Origin: Streptomyces sp. Edi4
GTDB lineage: Bacteria > Actinomycetota > Actinomycetes > Streptomycetales > Streptomycetaceae
Reading direction: 5' to 3'
NCBI RefSeq assembly: GCF_040253615.1
Contig: NZ_JBEJGY010000004.1
Span: 2,852,001-2,916,000 of the forward strand
DNA length: 64,000 bases
This document shows, in pieces, positions 38,336 to 47,984 of this stretch. A model generated the notes under the pieces. It did not search any database, was not told where the DNA came from, and saw nothing but the letters and a program-made list of their open reading frames with translations. How positions within the stretch are numbered: position 1 is the stretch's first letter; every line of letters starts with the position of its first letter. The translations under genes were made by a program, and so were the position numbers.

Positions 38336-39172
38336 ATGACCGCGCCGGCCGAGACCGCCACCGCTCCCTTCCGCCTCTTCGATCTGCGCGTGGTACGGGC
38401 CCGGCGGCTCGGCCGCTCGCTCGCGCGGGTCACCTTCGGCGGCTTTGGCGACGAGGACCTTTCGTCGTTCGCCGCCGGGGGCCGCGACCAGAGCCTTTCC
38501 CTCTTCCTTCCGCGCCCCGGCCAGGACGCCCCTGTCCTGCCGGCCGCCGACGACGCGGGCGGCTGGTGGGGGGCGTATCGGGCGCTGCCCGAGGACGTAC
38601 GGGCCGTGATGCGTTCCTACACGGTGCGCGCGCAGCGCCGCGAGCCCGACGGCTCCCACGTCCTCGACATCGACTTCGCGCTGCACGACGACGGCGGGCC
38701 CGCCTGCCGTTGGGCCGGTTCGGCGCGGACGGGTGACCGGGTCGCGGTGTTCGGGCCGGCCGTCGCGGACAACACGGCGGTACGTTTCCGGCCGCCGGTC
38801 GGGACGGACTCCGTGGTCATCTGGGCCGACGAGACGGCGCTGCCCGCCGCCGCGGCCATCCTGGAATGGCTCCCGGTGGGGACCCCCGCGCGGGTCTTCC
38901 TGTCCGTCCCGCACGACGAGGACCGGCTTCCGCTCGCCACGGAGGCGGCGGCGGAGGTGACGTGGCTGCGGGGCGAATCGGCGCTCGACTCCGTGCGGGC
39001 CGGGGTGCTGCCCGGGTCCTGCCCCTACGTGTGGATCGCCGGGGAGGCGGGCCAAGTGCGGGCGTTGCGGCGCCACTTCGTGGGAGAGCGGGGGGTTGAG
39101 CGGGGGCGGGTCACGTTTGTGGGCTACTGGCGCCGGGGGCGCACGGAGGACGAACTCCGCGCGGCAGCGTAG
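38336..39172 (+). CDS. desF: Siderophore-interacting (ferric reductase-like) protein
   Basis: A 278-residue cytoplasmic SIP/ViuB-family flavoprotein, which releases iron from imported ferri-siderophores by reduction. Landmarks are VVRARRLGRSLARVTFGG, RSYTVRAQRREPDGSHVLDIDFALHDDGGPACRWAGSARTGDRVAVFGP (FAD-binding barrel), WADETALPAAAAILEWLP, and the C-terminal YVWIAGEAGQVRALRRHFVGERGV with GYWRRGRTEDE. The ATG is 2 bases after the desE stop, so the two form one unit under the upstream iron box. An 800-base repeat-rich gap separates it from desA. Confidence 0.88.
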   Translation: MTAPAETATAPFRLFDLRVVRARRLGRSLARVTFGGFGDEDLSSFAAGGRDQSLSLFLPRPGQDAPVLPAADDAGGWWGAYRALPEDVRAVMRSYTVRAQRREPDGSHVLDIDFALHDDGGPACRWAGSARTGDRVAVFGPAVADNTAVRFRPPVGTDSVVIWADETALPAAAAILEWLPVGTPARVFLSVPHDEDRLPLATEAAAEVTWLRGESALDSVRAGVLPGSCPYVWIAGEAGQVRALRRHFVGERGVERGRVTFVGYWRRGRTEDELRAAA

Positions 39173-39271
39173 CCCCCGGCCGGGTCGAGGTGACGAACGT
39201 GGGCCCGCCCCGACCCGCCGAGCACCACGCCGCGGCCGAAGCCCCCATGCGGGCCGGCACCACGTGGTCAG

Positions 39272-39824
39272 AGGCGCGGGGAACTGCGCCGACCGGGCCG
39301 AAGTCCCCGTGCGGGCCAGAACGGACCCCGCCAGGGGCGCGGGGAACTGCGCGCCCAGCCACGCACGGTCCGCAGCCGGGGCCCCTGGGGCTCCGCCCCA
39401 GGCCCCGGGGTGCCCCTCCCCGCCCCTTCCCTAAACCCTCCGGGGGTGCAAGGAAAGACCTTGGGGCTCCGCCCCAGACCCCGTTCGGCCTGAACGGCCT
39501 CGTCCTCAATCGCCGGACGGGCTAGGTATGCGGAAGCGGGCCGGCACCAACCCCACCAGGGGCGCGGGGAACTGCGCCAACCGGGCCAAAGCCCCCGTGC
39601 GGGCCAGTACCACGTGCTCAAGGGCGCGGGGAACCGCGCGAGGAGCGCCCGCGACCGGCACTCGACCGCCAAGCTCTCAAGGGGCGCGGGGAACTGCGCC
39701 GACCGAGCCGGAGCCCCCACGCGGGCCGGCGTGAACCCCGCCAGGGGCGCGGGGAACTGCGCCGTACGGAGCCCAAGTCCCCGTACGGGCCAGCACCGCG
39801 TGGTCAGGGGCGCGGGGAACTGCG
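39272..39824. repeat. Periodic array of about 62-bp repeats between desF and desA
   Basis: Seven copies of the core GGGGCGCGGGGAACTGCGC (some with small changes) start near 39272, 39334, 39559, 39621, 39681, 39744 and 39807. Spacings are 62, 225, 62, 60, 63 and 63 bases. The bases between cores are also partly conserved: most contain a CCGGGCC-AAG-CCCCGTGC segment followed by GGGCC and a variable 12-15 bases. The core is the reverse complement of the repeat at 4816, 16493 and 29265. Confidence 0.9.
39471..39523 (-). repeat. Inverted copy of the 51-bp dispersed unit
   Basis: GCCCCAGACCCCGTTCGGCC followed by TGAACGGCCTCGTCCTCAAT is the reverse complement of the units at 29321-29371 and 29510-29560. 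It interrupts the periodic array between its second and third cores and accounts for the longer 225-base gap. Confidence 0.85.
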
Positions 39825-39923
39825 CGAGCGGCCGGTCACGGGTCCGCGCCCGAAAGCGAGCGCCCCCCGGGGCCCACCGTTCCACCGGGTGGCACGGGGG
39901 AAGACCCCCCGTTGAACCACTAC

Positions 39924-39942
39924 TTAGGTTAGGCTAACCTAA
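39924..39942. promoter_or_regulatory. Iron box (DmdR/IdeR site) of desABCD
   Basis: TTAGGTTAGGCTAACCTAA is a perfect match to the 19-bp consensus, 30 bases before the desA start. It should give tight iron repression of desferrioxamine synthesis. Confidence 0.95.
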
Positions 39943-39971
39943 TTCGAGTTCACGCCCCCAGGAGGACCCGC

Positions 39972-41420
39972 ATGCGTTCCCATCTGCTCAACGACACGAC
40001 CGCGGAGCACTACCGCCGCTCCGTGACCGAGGGAGTCGAGCGGGTGGCCCGCAAACTCGCCGCGACGCGGCGGCCGTTCACCGGCGTCGGCGTCGACGAC
40101 CTCGCCCCGCTCATCGACGGCATCGACCTCGACCGCCCCCTCGGCGACGCCTCCGCCGTGCTCGACGAACTCGAGGACGTCTACCTCCGCGACGCCGTCT
40201 ACTTCCACCACCCCCGTTACCTCGCCCACCTCAACTGCCCCGTCGTCATCCCCGCCGTGCTCGGCGAGGCGGTGCTCTCCGCCGTCAACTCCTCCCTCGA
40301 CACCTGGGACCAGAGCGCGGGCGGCACCCTCATCGAGCGCCGCCTCATCGACTGGACCGCGTCCCGGATCGGGCTCGGGCCCGCCGCCGACGGCGTGTTC
40401 ACCAGTGGCGGCACCCAGTCCAACCTCCATTCGCTGCTGCTGGCCCGTGAGGAGGCCAAGACCACCGACCTCGCCCGGCTGCGCGTCTTCGCATCCGAGT
40501 GCAGCCACTTCAGCGTGCAGAAGTCCGCCCAACTGCTGGGCATGGGACGGGACGCGGTCGTCCCGGTCCCCACCGACCACGCCAAGCGCATGCAGACCGT
40601 CGCGCTGGCCCGCGCCCTTGAGCGCTGCGTCGAGGAGGGCAACGTCCCCATGGCGGTCGTCGCCACCGCCGGCACCACCGACTTCGGCTCCATCGACCCG
40701 CTGCCCGGCATCGCCGAGCTCTGCGCCCAGTACGGCGCCTGGATGCATGTCGACGCCGCCTACGGGTGCGGCCTGCTCGCCTCGCCCACCCCGGCCCGCC
40801 GCGCCCTGCTCGACGGCATCGAGCGCGCCGACTCGGTCACCGTGGACTACCACAAGTCCTTCTTCCAGCCGGTGAGTTCGAGCGCCGTCCTGGTCCGCGA
40901 CGGAGCCACGCTGCGCCACGCCACGTACCACGCCGACTACCTCAACCCGCGCCGGGCCGCCGAGGAGCGCATCCCCAACCAGGTGGACAAGTCGCTCCAG
41001 ACCACCCGCCGCTTCGACGCCCTGAAACTGTGGATGACCCTGCGCACCATGGGCGCCGACGGCATCGGCTCGCTCTTCGACGAGGTGTGTGAACTCGCCG
41101 ACGAGGGCTGGCGGTTGCTCGCCGCCGATCCGCGTTACGACGTGGTCGTGCGGCCCTCGCTGTCCACCCTCGTCTTCCGCTACATCCCCGCCACCGTCAC
41201 CTCGCCCGCCGAAATCGACCGCGCCAACCTCTACGCACGCAAGGCGCTCTTCGCGTCCGGCGAGGCCGTCGTCGCCGGGACCAAGTCCGGCGGCCGCCAG
41301 TACCTGAAGTTCACCCTGCTCAACCCCGAGACGAGCGTCGAGGACATCGCCGCCGTACTCGATCTGATCGCCGGCCACGCCGAGCAGTACCTGGGAGAGA
41401 ACCTTGTCCACGCGTCCTGA
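39972..41420 (+). CDS. desA: Lysine decarboxylase for desferrioxamine synthesis
   Basis: A 482-residue PLP-dependent group II decarboxylase that converts lysine to cadaverine, the first step of desferrioxamine synthesis. Landmarks are [88 protein letters not shown] and the PLP lysine in DYHKSFFQP (Lys295). The ATG has AGGAGGA 6 bases upstream and lies directly behind a perfect iron box. Its 3' end overlaps desB by 17 bases. Confidence 0.95.
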   Translation: MRSHLLNDTTAEHYRRSVTEGVERVARKLAATRRPFTGVGVDDLAPLIDGIDLDRPLGDASAVLDELEDVYLRDAVYFHHPRYLAHLNCPVVIPAVLGEAVLSAVNSSLDTWDQSAGGTLIERRLIDWTASRIGLGPAADGVFTSGGTQSNLHSLLLAREEAKTTDLARLRVFASECSHFSVQKSAQLLGMGRDAVVPVPTDHAKRMQTVALARALERCVEEGNVPMAVVATAGTTDFGSIDPLPGIAELCAQYGAWMHVDAAYGCGLLASPTPARRALLDGIERADSVTVDYHKSFFQPVSSSAVLVRDGATLRHATYHADYLNPRRAAEERIPNQVDKSLQTTRRFDALKLWMTLRTMGADGIGSLFDEVCELADEGWRLLAADPRYDVVVRPSLSTLVFRYIPATVTSPAEIDRANLYARKALFASGEAVVAGTKSGGRQYLKFTLLNPETSVEDIAAVLDLIAGHAEQYLGENLVHAS

Positions 41421-42699
41421 AACCCCCGGCACGTCCGAGGCGTACGACTTCATCGGGATCGGGCTCGGCCCCTTCAACCTCGGCCTCGCCTGCCTGGCCG
41501 AACCCATCGAGGAGCTGAACGGGCTCTTCCTCGAGACCAAGCCGGACTTCGAGTGGCACTCGGGGATGTTCCTGGAGGGCGCCCACCTCCAGACGCCCTT
41601 CCTGTCCGACCTGGTCACCCTCGCCGACCCGACCTCGCCCTACTCCTTCCTCAACTACCTCAAGGAATCCGGGCGGTTGTACTCGTTCTACATCCGCGAG
41701 AACTTCTATCCGCTGCGTACCGAGTACAACGACTACTGCCGCTGGGCCGCCGCGAAACTGAGCTCCATCCGGTTCAACCAGACCGTCGCCTCCGTGACGT
41801 ACGAGGAGACCAGCGAAACGTATCTGGTCACGACCACCACCGGCGAGGCCTTCCGGGCCCGGCGCCTCGTGCTGGGCACCGGCACCCCGCCGCACCTTCC
41901 CGAACCCTGCCGGGGCCTTGGCGGCGACCTCCTGCACAACTCCCGTTACCTGGAGCACAAGGAGTCCTTGCAGAAGAAGCGGTCGATCACGCTGGTCGGC
42001 TCCGGGCAGTCCGCCGCCGAGATCTACTACGACCTGCTCAGCGAGATCGACGTCCACGGCTACCAGTTGAACTGGGTGACGCGCTCGCCGCGCTTCTTCC
42101 CGCTCGAATACACCAAGCTCACCCTGGAGATGACCTCCCCGGAGTACATCGACTACTTCCACGCCCTGCCGGAAGCCACCCGCTACCGTCTGGAGACGGC
42201 GCAGAAGGGGCTGTTCAAGGGCATCGACTCGCAGCTCATCGACGCCATCTTCGATCTGCTCTACCAGAAGAACCTCAAGGGCCCGGTGCCGACCCGGCTG
42301 GTCACCAACTCGGCGCTGAACGCGGCCAGTTACGACGCCACCACGGGTACGTACACGCTCGGTCTGCGCCAGGAGGAGCAGGAGAAGGACTACGCGCTCA
42401 GCACCGAGGGCCTGGTGCTCGCCACCGGCTACCAGTACGCCGAGCCGGAGTTCCTTGCCCCCATCGCGGGCCGGCTGCGGCGCGACGGGCGCGGGCGCTT
42501 CGACGTGGCCCGCAACTACTCCATCGACACCACCGGGCGCGGAGTGTTCCTCCAGAACGCCGGCGTGCACACCCACTCGATCACCTCGCCCGACCTCGGC
42601 ATGGGCGCCTACCGCAACGCGTACATCATCGGCGAACTGCTCGGCCGCGCCCACTACCCGGTCGAGAAGTCCATCGCCTTCCAGGAGTTCGCCATATGA
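41404..42699 (+). CDS. desB: Cadaverine N-monooxygenase
   Basis: A 431-residue FAD/NADPH-dependent N-hydroxylase of the lysine/ornithine monooxygenase family that makes N-hydroxycadaverine. FAD motif GIGLGPFN (about 18-25), NADPH motif GSGQSAAEI (about 199), the [13 protein letters not shown] segment and the [27 protein letters not shown] end are all present. The start is TTG at 41404 with GGGAGAG 5 bases upstream. It overlaps desA by 17 bases and desC by four, indicating tight coupling. Confidence 0.94.
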   Translation: MSTRPETPGTSEAYDFIGIGLGPFNLGLACLAEPIEELNGLFLETKPDFEWHSGMFLEGAHLQTPFLSDLVTLADPTSPYSFLNYLKESGRLYSFYIRENFYPLRTEYNDYCRWAAAKLSSIRFNQTVASVTYEETSETYLVTTTTGEAFRARRLVLGTGTPPHLPEPCRGLGGDLLHNSRYLEHKESLQKKRSITLVGSGQSAAEIYYDLLSEIDVHGYQLNWVTRSPRFFPLEYTKLTLEMTSPEYIDYFHALPEATRYRLETAQKGLFKGIDSQLIDAIFDLLYQKNLKGPVPTRLVTNSALNAASYDATTGTYTLGLRQEEQEKDYALSTEGLVLATGYQYAEPEFLAPIAGRLRRDGRGRFDVARNYSIDTTGRGVFLQNAGVHTHSITSPDLGMGAYRNAYIIGELLGRAHYPVEKSIAFQEFAI

Positions 42700-43283
42700 G
42701 CACCCCCGTCTCCGGCACCCACAGCGCCGACGCCCCCGCCATCGGCCCCTTCGCCTTCCGGCCGCTCGATGCCACCGCCGACGCCGAGCTCGTGCACGCC
42801 TGGGTGACGCACCCCAAGTCGGCGTTCTGGCTGATGCAGGACGCAAGGCTCCAGGACGTCGAGCGCGAGTACATGGCGATCGCGGCCCACCCCCACCACC
42901 ACGCCCTGATCGGGCTGCACCAGGGCGAGCCCGCGTTCCTCATGGAGCACTACGACCCCTCGCGCGTCGAGCTCGTCGGCCTGTACGAACCCCGGCCGGG
43001 CGATGTCGGCATGCACTTCCTCGTCGCCCCCACCGACACCCCGGTGCACGGCTTCACACGGGCCGTCATCACCGCCGTGATGGAGCACCTGTTCACCGAC
43101 CCCGCCACCGAACGTGTCGTGGTCGAACCCGATGTGCGCAACACGGCGGTGCACGCGCTGAACGCGACCGTCGGCTTCGAGGCCGCCGGGCGGGTCGCCA
43201 AGCCCGAGAAGGACGCCCTGTTGTCCTTCTGCACCCGAGAGCAGTTCCGTACGGCCCGAGCCGGAGAGGCCCCAGCACGATGA
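42696..43283 (+). CDS. desC: N-hydroxycadaverine acyltransferase
   Basis: A 195-residue GNAT-fold acyltransferase of the siderophore (IucB/RhbD-like) group. It transfers succinyl or acetyl from CoA to N-hydroxycadaverine. Motifs are [59 protein letters not shown], and [45 protein letters not shown] overlaps with both desB and desD show that it is an internal operon gene. AGGAG is placed 7 bases upstream of the ATG. Confidence 0.93.
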   Translation: MSTPVSGTHSADAPAIGPFAFRPLDATADAELVHAWVTHPKSAFWLMQDARLQDVEREYMAIAAHPHHHALIGLHQGEPAFLMEHYDPSRVELVGLYEPRPGDVGMHFLVAPTDTPVHGFTRAVITAVMEHLFTDPATERVVVEPDVRNTAVHALNATVGFEAAGRVAKPEKDALLSFCTREQFRTARAGEAPAR

Positions 43284-45118
43284 CCACCGATACCGACACC
43301 GACACTGCCACCGCCGGCACCACGGTCCCCCACCTCACCCCCGCCCGGTGGGCCGAGGCGGGCCGGCAGCTGATCCGCAAGGCGCTCGCCGAGTTCGCGC
43401 ACGAGCGCCTGCTCACCCCCGAGCCGCTGGCCGACGACCTGCCCGGCGCTCCCGGCCCCGCCCGGCCGGGTGAGACCTCCTACCGCGTGCGCGCCGACGA
43501 GGGAACCGTCGAGTACCGCTTCACCGCCTCCCGGCTCGCCCTCGACCACTGGCACATCCGGCCCGAGTCGATCTCACGGCACGACGCGAGCGGCCAACTC
43601 CCCCTGGACGCCCTGGACTTCTTTCTCGACCTGCGCTCCTCCCTCGGCCTGAGCGAGGACATCCTGCCGGTGTACCTGGAGGAGATCTCCTCCACGCTCG
43701 CGGGCACGGCGTACAAACTCACCAAGGAGCCGGTCACCTCCGCCGAGCTGGCCCGCGCCGGTTTCCAGGCCATCGAGACCGGCATGACCGAGGGGCACCC
43801 CTGCTTCGTCGCCAACAACGGCCGGCTCGGTTTCGGCGCCCACGAGTACCTGGCGTACGCTCCCGAGACCGCGAGCCCGGTCCGGCTGATCTGGCTCGCC
43901 GCCCGCCGTGACCGCGCCACCTTCACCGCGGGCGCCGGCCTGGACCACGAGAGCCTGATGCGCGCCGAACTCGGCCCCGCGACGCTCGACCGGTTCGCCG
44001 CCCAACTGGAGGCGCGCGGGCTGAAGTCGGACGACTATCTGCTGCTGCCCGTGCACCCCTGGCAGTGGCGGAACAAGCTGTCGGTCACCTTCGCCGCCGA
44101 GGTCGCCCAGGAGCGCCTTGTGCTGCTCGGCGAGGGCGACGACGACTACCTGGCCCAGCAGTCCATCCGTACCTTCTTCAACACCAGCGACCCGGCCAAG
44201 CACTACGTCAAGACCGCGCTCTCGGTGCTCAACATGGGCTTCATGCGCGGGCTCTCGGCCGCGTACATGGAGGCGACGCCCGCGATCAACGACTGGCTCG
44301 CGGGGGTGATCGCCGCCGACGAGACGTTCCGCGCCGCCCGGTTCTCGATCATCCGCGAGCGCGCCGCGATCGGCTACCGCCACGAGCAGTACGAGCGGGC
44401 CACCGACCGCTACTCGCCCTACCGCAAGATGCTGGCCGCGCTGTGGCGCGAGAGCCCGGTGCCTTCGCTCGCGCCCGGCGAGCGCCTGGCCACGATGGCC
44501 TCGCTGCTGCACACCGATCACGAGGGCGCCTCGTTCGCCGGGGCCCTGATCGCCGGGTCCGCTCTGTCCCCCGCGCAGTGGCTGCGCCGCTATCTGGACG
44601 CCTATCTCGTGCCGGTCCTGCACTCCTTCTACGCCTACGACCTGGTCTTCATGCCGCACGGCGAGAACGTGATCCTGGTACTCGGCGAGGACGGCACGGT
44701 CACGCGGGCGATCTTCAAGGACATCGCCGAGGAGATCGCGGTGATGGACCCGCACGCCGTTTTGCCCCCCGAGGTGGAGCGGATCCGGGCCGACGTGCCC
44801 GACGACCTGAAACTGCTCTCCGTCTTCACGGACGTCTTCGACTGCTTCCTGCGGTTCTTGAACGCGGCGCTCGTCACCGAGGGCGTCCTGGAGGAGAGGG
44901 AGTTCTGGGGGACGGTCGCCGACTGCGTGCGGGCCTACCAGGACTCCAAGCCCGAGCTGGCCGACCGCTTCGAGCAGTACGACCTGTTCACGCCGGACTT
45001 CGCGCTGTCCTGCCTGAACCGCCTCCAACTGCGCGACAACAAGCAGATGGTCGACCTCGCCGACCCGGCGGGCGCCCTCCAGCTGGTGGGGACCCTGCGC
45101 AACCCCATCGCCGCCTGA
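43280..45118 (+). CDS. desD: NRPS-independent siderophore synthetase
   Basis: A 612-residue ATP-dependent NIS synthetase (IucA/IucC family) that joins and cyclises N-hydroxy-N-succinylcadaverine units into desferrioxamines. Landmarks are FQAIETGMTEGHPCFVANNGRLGFG, LLPVHPWQWRNKLSVTFA, QQSIRTFFNTSDPAKHYVKTALSVLNMGFMRGLS, HSFYAYDLVFMPHGENVILVLGEDGTVTRAIFKDI. The His-Pro-Trp-Gln and HGEN segments belong to the ATP/substrate site. It is the last gene of the operon, ends 4 bases before a strong convergent terminator and faces the hexosaminidase gene. Confidence 0.95.
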   Translation: MTTDTDTDTATAGTTVPHLTPARWAEAGRQLIRKALAEFAHERLLTPEPLADDLPGAPGPARPGETSYRVRADEGTVEYRFTASRLALDHWHIRPESISRHDASGQLPLDALDFFLDLRSSLGLSEDILPVYLEEISSTLAGTAYKLTKEPVTSAELARAGFQAIETGMTEGHPCFVANNGRLGFGAHEYLAYAPETASPVRLIWLAARRDRATFTAGAGLDHESLMRAELGPATLDRFAAQLEARGLKSDDYLLLPVHPWQWRNKLSVTFAAEVAQERLVLLGEGDDDYLAQQSIRTFFNTSDPAKHYVKTALSVLNMGFMRGLSAAYMEATPAINDWLAGVIAADETFRAARFSIIRERAAIGYRHEQYERATDRYSPYRKMLAALWRESPVPSLAPGERLATMASLLHTDHEGASFAGALIAGSALSPAQWLRRYLDAYLVPVLHSFYAYDLVFMPHGENVILVLGEDGTVTRAIFKDIAEEIAVMDPHAVLPPEVERIRADVPDDLKLLSVFTDVFDCFLRFLNAALVTEGVLEEREFWGTVADCVRAYQDSKPELADRFEQYDLFTPDFALSCLNRLQLRDNKQMVDLADPAGALQLVGTLRNPIAA

Positions 45119-45122
45119 CATG

Positions 45123-45157
45123 GCGGTGCGGGGGCGGGCAGGCCGCCCCCGCACCGC
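45123..45157. terminator. Bidirectional terminator between desD and the hexosaminidase gene
   Basis: A perfect 15-bp stem GCGGTGCGGGGGCGG/CCGCCCCCGCACCGC with a 5-base loop (GCAGG) between convergent genes. Confidence 0.85.
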
Positions 45158-45173
45158 GCGGGTTCGCCGGAGC

Positions 45174-46775
45174 TCAGACCCAGGGCACCAGCGGCGAGCG
45201 GTAGAAGCCGATGCCGAGCGCCGACATCCTGGGGCCCTGCTGCGCGAGGCGCACCTTGTAGGACGCCCAGTCGTGCGTGGCGGCGGGCGACCAGCCGATC
45301 TCGGCGATCGACTGGAGCCGGGGGAAGGCCATGTACTCGATCTGGGCGCTGGTGCTCAGCGTCTCCGACCAGATCGGGGCCTCCACGCCGAGCACGGCGC
45401 CGGCGGGCACGCCGCGCACGAAGGTGTCCGGGTCCCAGGCGTAGGACTTGTCGACGTCGACGTAGCCGGCCCAGTTGGTGCCCAGCTTCGTCTTCGCGTC
45501 GTACTTCATGTCGAGGTAGGCGCGGTTGGCCGGCGACATCACCAGGCGGGTGCCGGCTTGTGCGGCCGCCGCCACGTCCGCCTCGTCACCGGTGGTGCCC
45601 CAGTACTGGGCGACCGCCCCCGGCACCGGTGTGGCGTCGACGATCTGGTGCCAGGCCATCACCGTCTTGCCGTACTTGCGCACGACGGGCTGGGCCCGGT
45701 CCATGAAGGTGGCGTAGTCCTCCTTGGAGGTGGACTGCGCCTCGTCGCCGCCGATGTGGACATAGCGTCCCGGCGTCATGGCGGCGACCTCGCGCACCAC
45801 GTCGTCGTAGAAGGCGTACGTCACGTCCTTGGGCACGCACAGCGAGCTGAAGCCGACGTGGGTGCCGGTGTAGAGCGGGGGCGCGACGCCGTCGCAGTTC
45901 AGCTCGGCGTAGGAGGCGAGCGCCGCGTTGATGTGTCCGGGGGCGTCGATCTCGGGCACGACCTCCATGTAGCGCGAGGCGGCGTGGTCGAGGATCGCCC
46001 GGTAGTCGGCCTTGGTGTAGTAGCCGCCCTTGCCGCCGCCGACCTGGGTCTGGCCGCCGTAGGTGGCGAGCCTGGGCCAGGAGTCGATGGCGATACGCCA
46101 GCCCTGGTCGTCGCTGAGGTGCAGATGCAGTTCGTTGATCTTGTAGAGCGCGAGCTGGTCGATGTACCGCTCGACCTGGGCGACGGTGAAGAAGTGCCGC
46201 GAGACGTCGATCATCGCGCCCCGGTAGGCATAGCGCGGCGCGTCGGTGACCGAGCCGCCGGCGATCTGCCAGGGCCCGGTCTGCCTGGTCTTCTTCTCCA
46301 CCTTCGCGGGCAGCAGCTGACGCAGGGTCTGTACGCCGTGGAAGAGCCCGGCCGGCGTGTTGGCCGCGATGGTGACCGAGGCCTGGGTGGAGGTGAGCCG
46401 GTAGCCCTCATCGCCCAGGGTCCCCTCGTCGGCGTCGCCGGCGTCGAGCAGCAGACGGATGCCGGTGTTGCCGCGGGCCGTGGTGACGGGCAGGGCGTAC
46501 CCGGTCGAGGGGCGCAGGATGTCCGCCAGGTAGGCGCCGATCCGCTGGGCCTCGGGCGAGCCGGGGGTGACGCCGATCCGGGTGGCGGAGCCGATGGTGT
46601 AGGGGGAGCCGCCGGGTGAGGTGTCGGCGGGGGCGGGCACGATCTGGCCCAGCGGGCGGGGCGCGGCCGCCGAGGCGGGGGCCGCCGATGATCCGATGCC
46701 GGTGAGCCCGGCGGCCGACACCAGGACCAGCGAGCCGAGGAGCCGGGCGAATGTCCTGCGCTGTCTCTGTCTCAC
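45174..46775 (-). CDS. Secreted GH20 beta-N-acetylhexosaminidase
   Basis: A 533-residue secreted family 20 glycosidase that releases terminal GlcNAc from chitooligosaccharides. Residues 1-37 form a signal peptide (RQRQRRTFARLLG, hydrophobic run, SSAAPASAAA). A GH20b domain precedes the barrel (YAYRGAMIDVSRHFFTV, ELHLHLSDDQGWRIAIDSWP, VVPEIDAPGH). The catalytic Asp344-Glu345 pair lies in HIGGDEAQ, and substrate-assisted catalysis is expected. GTG start with GGAAGGG 8 bases upstream. With chitinase (61.6 kb) and glmS nearby it supports chitin-sugar use. No DasR site was recognised directly upstream. Confidence 0.92.
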   Translation of the reverse strand: MRQRQRRTFARLLGSLVLVSAAGLTGIGSSAAPASAAAPRPLGQIVPAPADTSPGGSPYTIGSATRIGVTPGSPEAQRIGAYLADILRPSTGYALPVTTARGNTGIRLLLDAGDADEGTLGDEGYRLTSTQASVTIAANTPAGLFHGVQTLRQLLPAKVEKKTRQTGPWQIAGGSVTDAPRYAYRGAMIDVSRHFFTVAQVERYIDQLALYKINELHLHLSDDQGWRIAIDSWPRLATYGGQTQVGGGKGGYYTKADYRAILDHAASRYMEVVPEIDAPGHINAALASYAELNCDGVAPPLYTGTHVGFSSLCVPKDVTYAFYDDVVREVAAMTPGRYVHIGGDEAQSTSKEDYATFMDRAQPVVRKYGKTVMAWHQIVDATPVPGAVAQYWGTTGDEADVAAAAQAGTRLVMSPANRAYLDMKYDAKTKLGTNWAGYVDVDKSYAWDPDTFVRGVPAGAVLGVEAPIWSETLSTSAQIEYMAFPRLQSIAEIGWSPAATHDWASYKVRLAQQGPRMSALGIGFYRSPLVPWV

Positions 46776-46953
46776 AAGCGGTTCCCTTCCAAGGGCGCAC
46801 GCAGCTGTGGGGGGCCGAGCAACCGAACCCTTCCCATGGGACCCGGCGATCCCGGCCGGGTCAAGGTGCCAACCGGCCGGTGGGCAGGGCGGTGCGCACG
46901 GGGGACGGCCGTAAGTCGATCATCGCCCTGTCGCCCGGTGGAAGAATCCTTTC

Positions 46954-47838
46954 ATGGCGGAAATCATCCAGAAGGACGGCACGTGGACGTTCGACGGCTC
47001 CACGCTGCGGATCGTGCCGGGCAGCGACAAGTCGGTCGGTCTGCTGCGCAGGACGCTCGGGGAGATAGCACTGCCGCTGAAAGCGCTCGCGGGCATCGCG
47101 TACGAGCCGGGGCGCAGGAGCGGGCGGCTCAGGCTGCGCCTGCGGGACGGCGCGTGTCCGTTGACGCAGGTCACCGCGGGCAAGCTGCCCGAAGGCTCGG
47201 ACCCGTACGTCCTGACGGTGGAGACGCGGTCGGCGGCGGTGGCCGAATACATGGTGGACGAGGTGCGCAACGCGCTGCTGCTCGACGAGGTGCCGGACGG
47301 TCCGGTCGACGCCTATCTCCTGCCGGGGCCCGCGCTGCCGATGACGGTGGGCGCGGGGGATGGCACGGTCAGCTTCGACGGGCGCACGGTGCGGCTGGAG
47401 TGGACCTGGCACACCGACGACAAGAAGGTCGCGGCCGGGCCGGTCAGTCTGGACCTGGACGACCTCACGGCGGTGCACTGGCAGCCCGCGCGGGGTCTGG
47501 CCGACGGCCATCTGCGCTTCGTGACCACGGCGAACGCGCCGCGCCTCGCTCCTGGCAGCGACCCGCTCGCGGTCGAGCTGAACGGCTTCAAGAAGGACCC
47601 GCTGATGGCGCTGCTCGCCTCGGCCGTGGTGGCCCGGATGCCCCATCCGGGCGCCCCGCAACGGCAGTTGGAGGCCGCCGCGCCGGCCAGGGCGCTGGAG
47701 GCGCCGGCTGCCGCGCCCGCCGAGGACCACGACGCCCTGCTGCGCCGGCTGCGGGAGCTGGGCGAGCTGCGGCAGAGCGGGGTCCTGACGGAGGAGGAGT
47801 TCACGCTGGCCAAGCAGGCGGTCCTGAAGCGGCTGTGA
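46954..47838 (+). CDS. DUF4429 protein with C-terminal SHOCT motif
   Basis: A 294-residue protein with two related beta-rich DUF4429 segments (EIIQKDGTWTFDGSTLRIVP and VGAGDGTVSFDGRTVRLEW each begin one), an Ala/Pro-rich linker, and a C-terminal SHOCT helical hairpin (ALLRRLRELGELRQSGVLTEEEFTLAKQAVLKRL), which is an oligomerisation or membrane-proximal motif. No signal peptide is present. GGTGGAAGA lies upstream of the ATG. It is divergent from the hexosaminidase gene and followed by a hairpin terminator. Function is unknown. Confidence 0.85.
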   Translation: MAEIIQKDGTWTFDGSTLRIVPGSDKSVGLLRRTLGEIALPLKALAGIAYEPGRRSGRLRLRLRDGACPLTQVTAGKLPEGSDPYVLTVETRSAAVAEYMVDEVRNALLLDEVPDGPVDAYLLPGPALPMTVGAGDGTVSFDGRTVRLEWTWHTDDKKVAAGPVSLDLDDLTAVHWQPARGLADGHLRFVTTANAPRLAPGSDPLAVELNGFKKDPLMALLASAVVARMPHPGAPQRQLEAAAPARALEAPAAAPAEDHDALLRRLRELGELRQSGVLTEEEFTLAKQAVLKRL

Positions 47839-47892
47839 GAAGGCCGGACGCGGGACCGCCGGCGTCCGGGCCGGCCGCCCCCGAGGGTCGCA

Positions 47893-47908
47893 CCTGGTCC
47901 AGACCATG
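47893..47908. promoter_or_regulatory. DasR-like (dre) site ahead of the glmS unit
   Basis: CCTGGTCCAGACCATG contains TGGTC-C-AGACCA, one base different from the dre core TGGTCTAGACCA (12 of 16 over the full consensus). It lies about 42 bases upstream of the -35 element of the downstream promoter. Confidence 0.55.
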
Positions 47909-47923
47909 GGCGTGATCATGGAG

Positions 47924-47947
47924 ATCCTGCCCGGAATCGGGCAGGAT
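47924..47947 (+). terminator. Terminator after the DUF4429 gene
   Basis: A perfect 10-bp stem ATCCTGCCCG/CGGGCAGGAT with a GAAT loop, followed by TCTT. Confidence 0.7.
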
Positions 47948-47949
47948 TC

Positions 47950-47978
47950 TTGCGTAAGACCCCGTCAGCCCGCAATAT
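47950..47978 (+). promoter_or_regulatory. Promoter of the glmS unit, probably giving a leaderless transcript
   Basis: TTGCGT (47950-47955), a 17-base spacer and CAATAT (47973-47978), followed by six bases and the GTG start at 47985, which has no Shine-Dalgarno sequence. Confidence 0.55.
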
Positions 47979-47984
47979 CGACGG

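Noticed and set aside
39272..39824. CRISPR-like regular repeat array
   Set aside because: The cores are only about 19 bp, the intervening sequence is itself conserved, no cas genes are present, and the core is a dispersed Streptomyces intergenic repeat.
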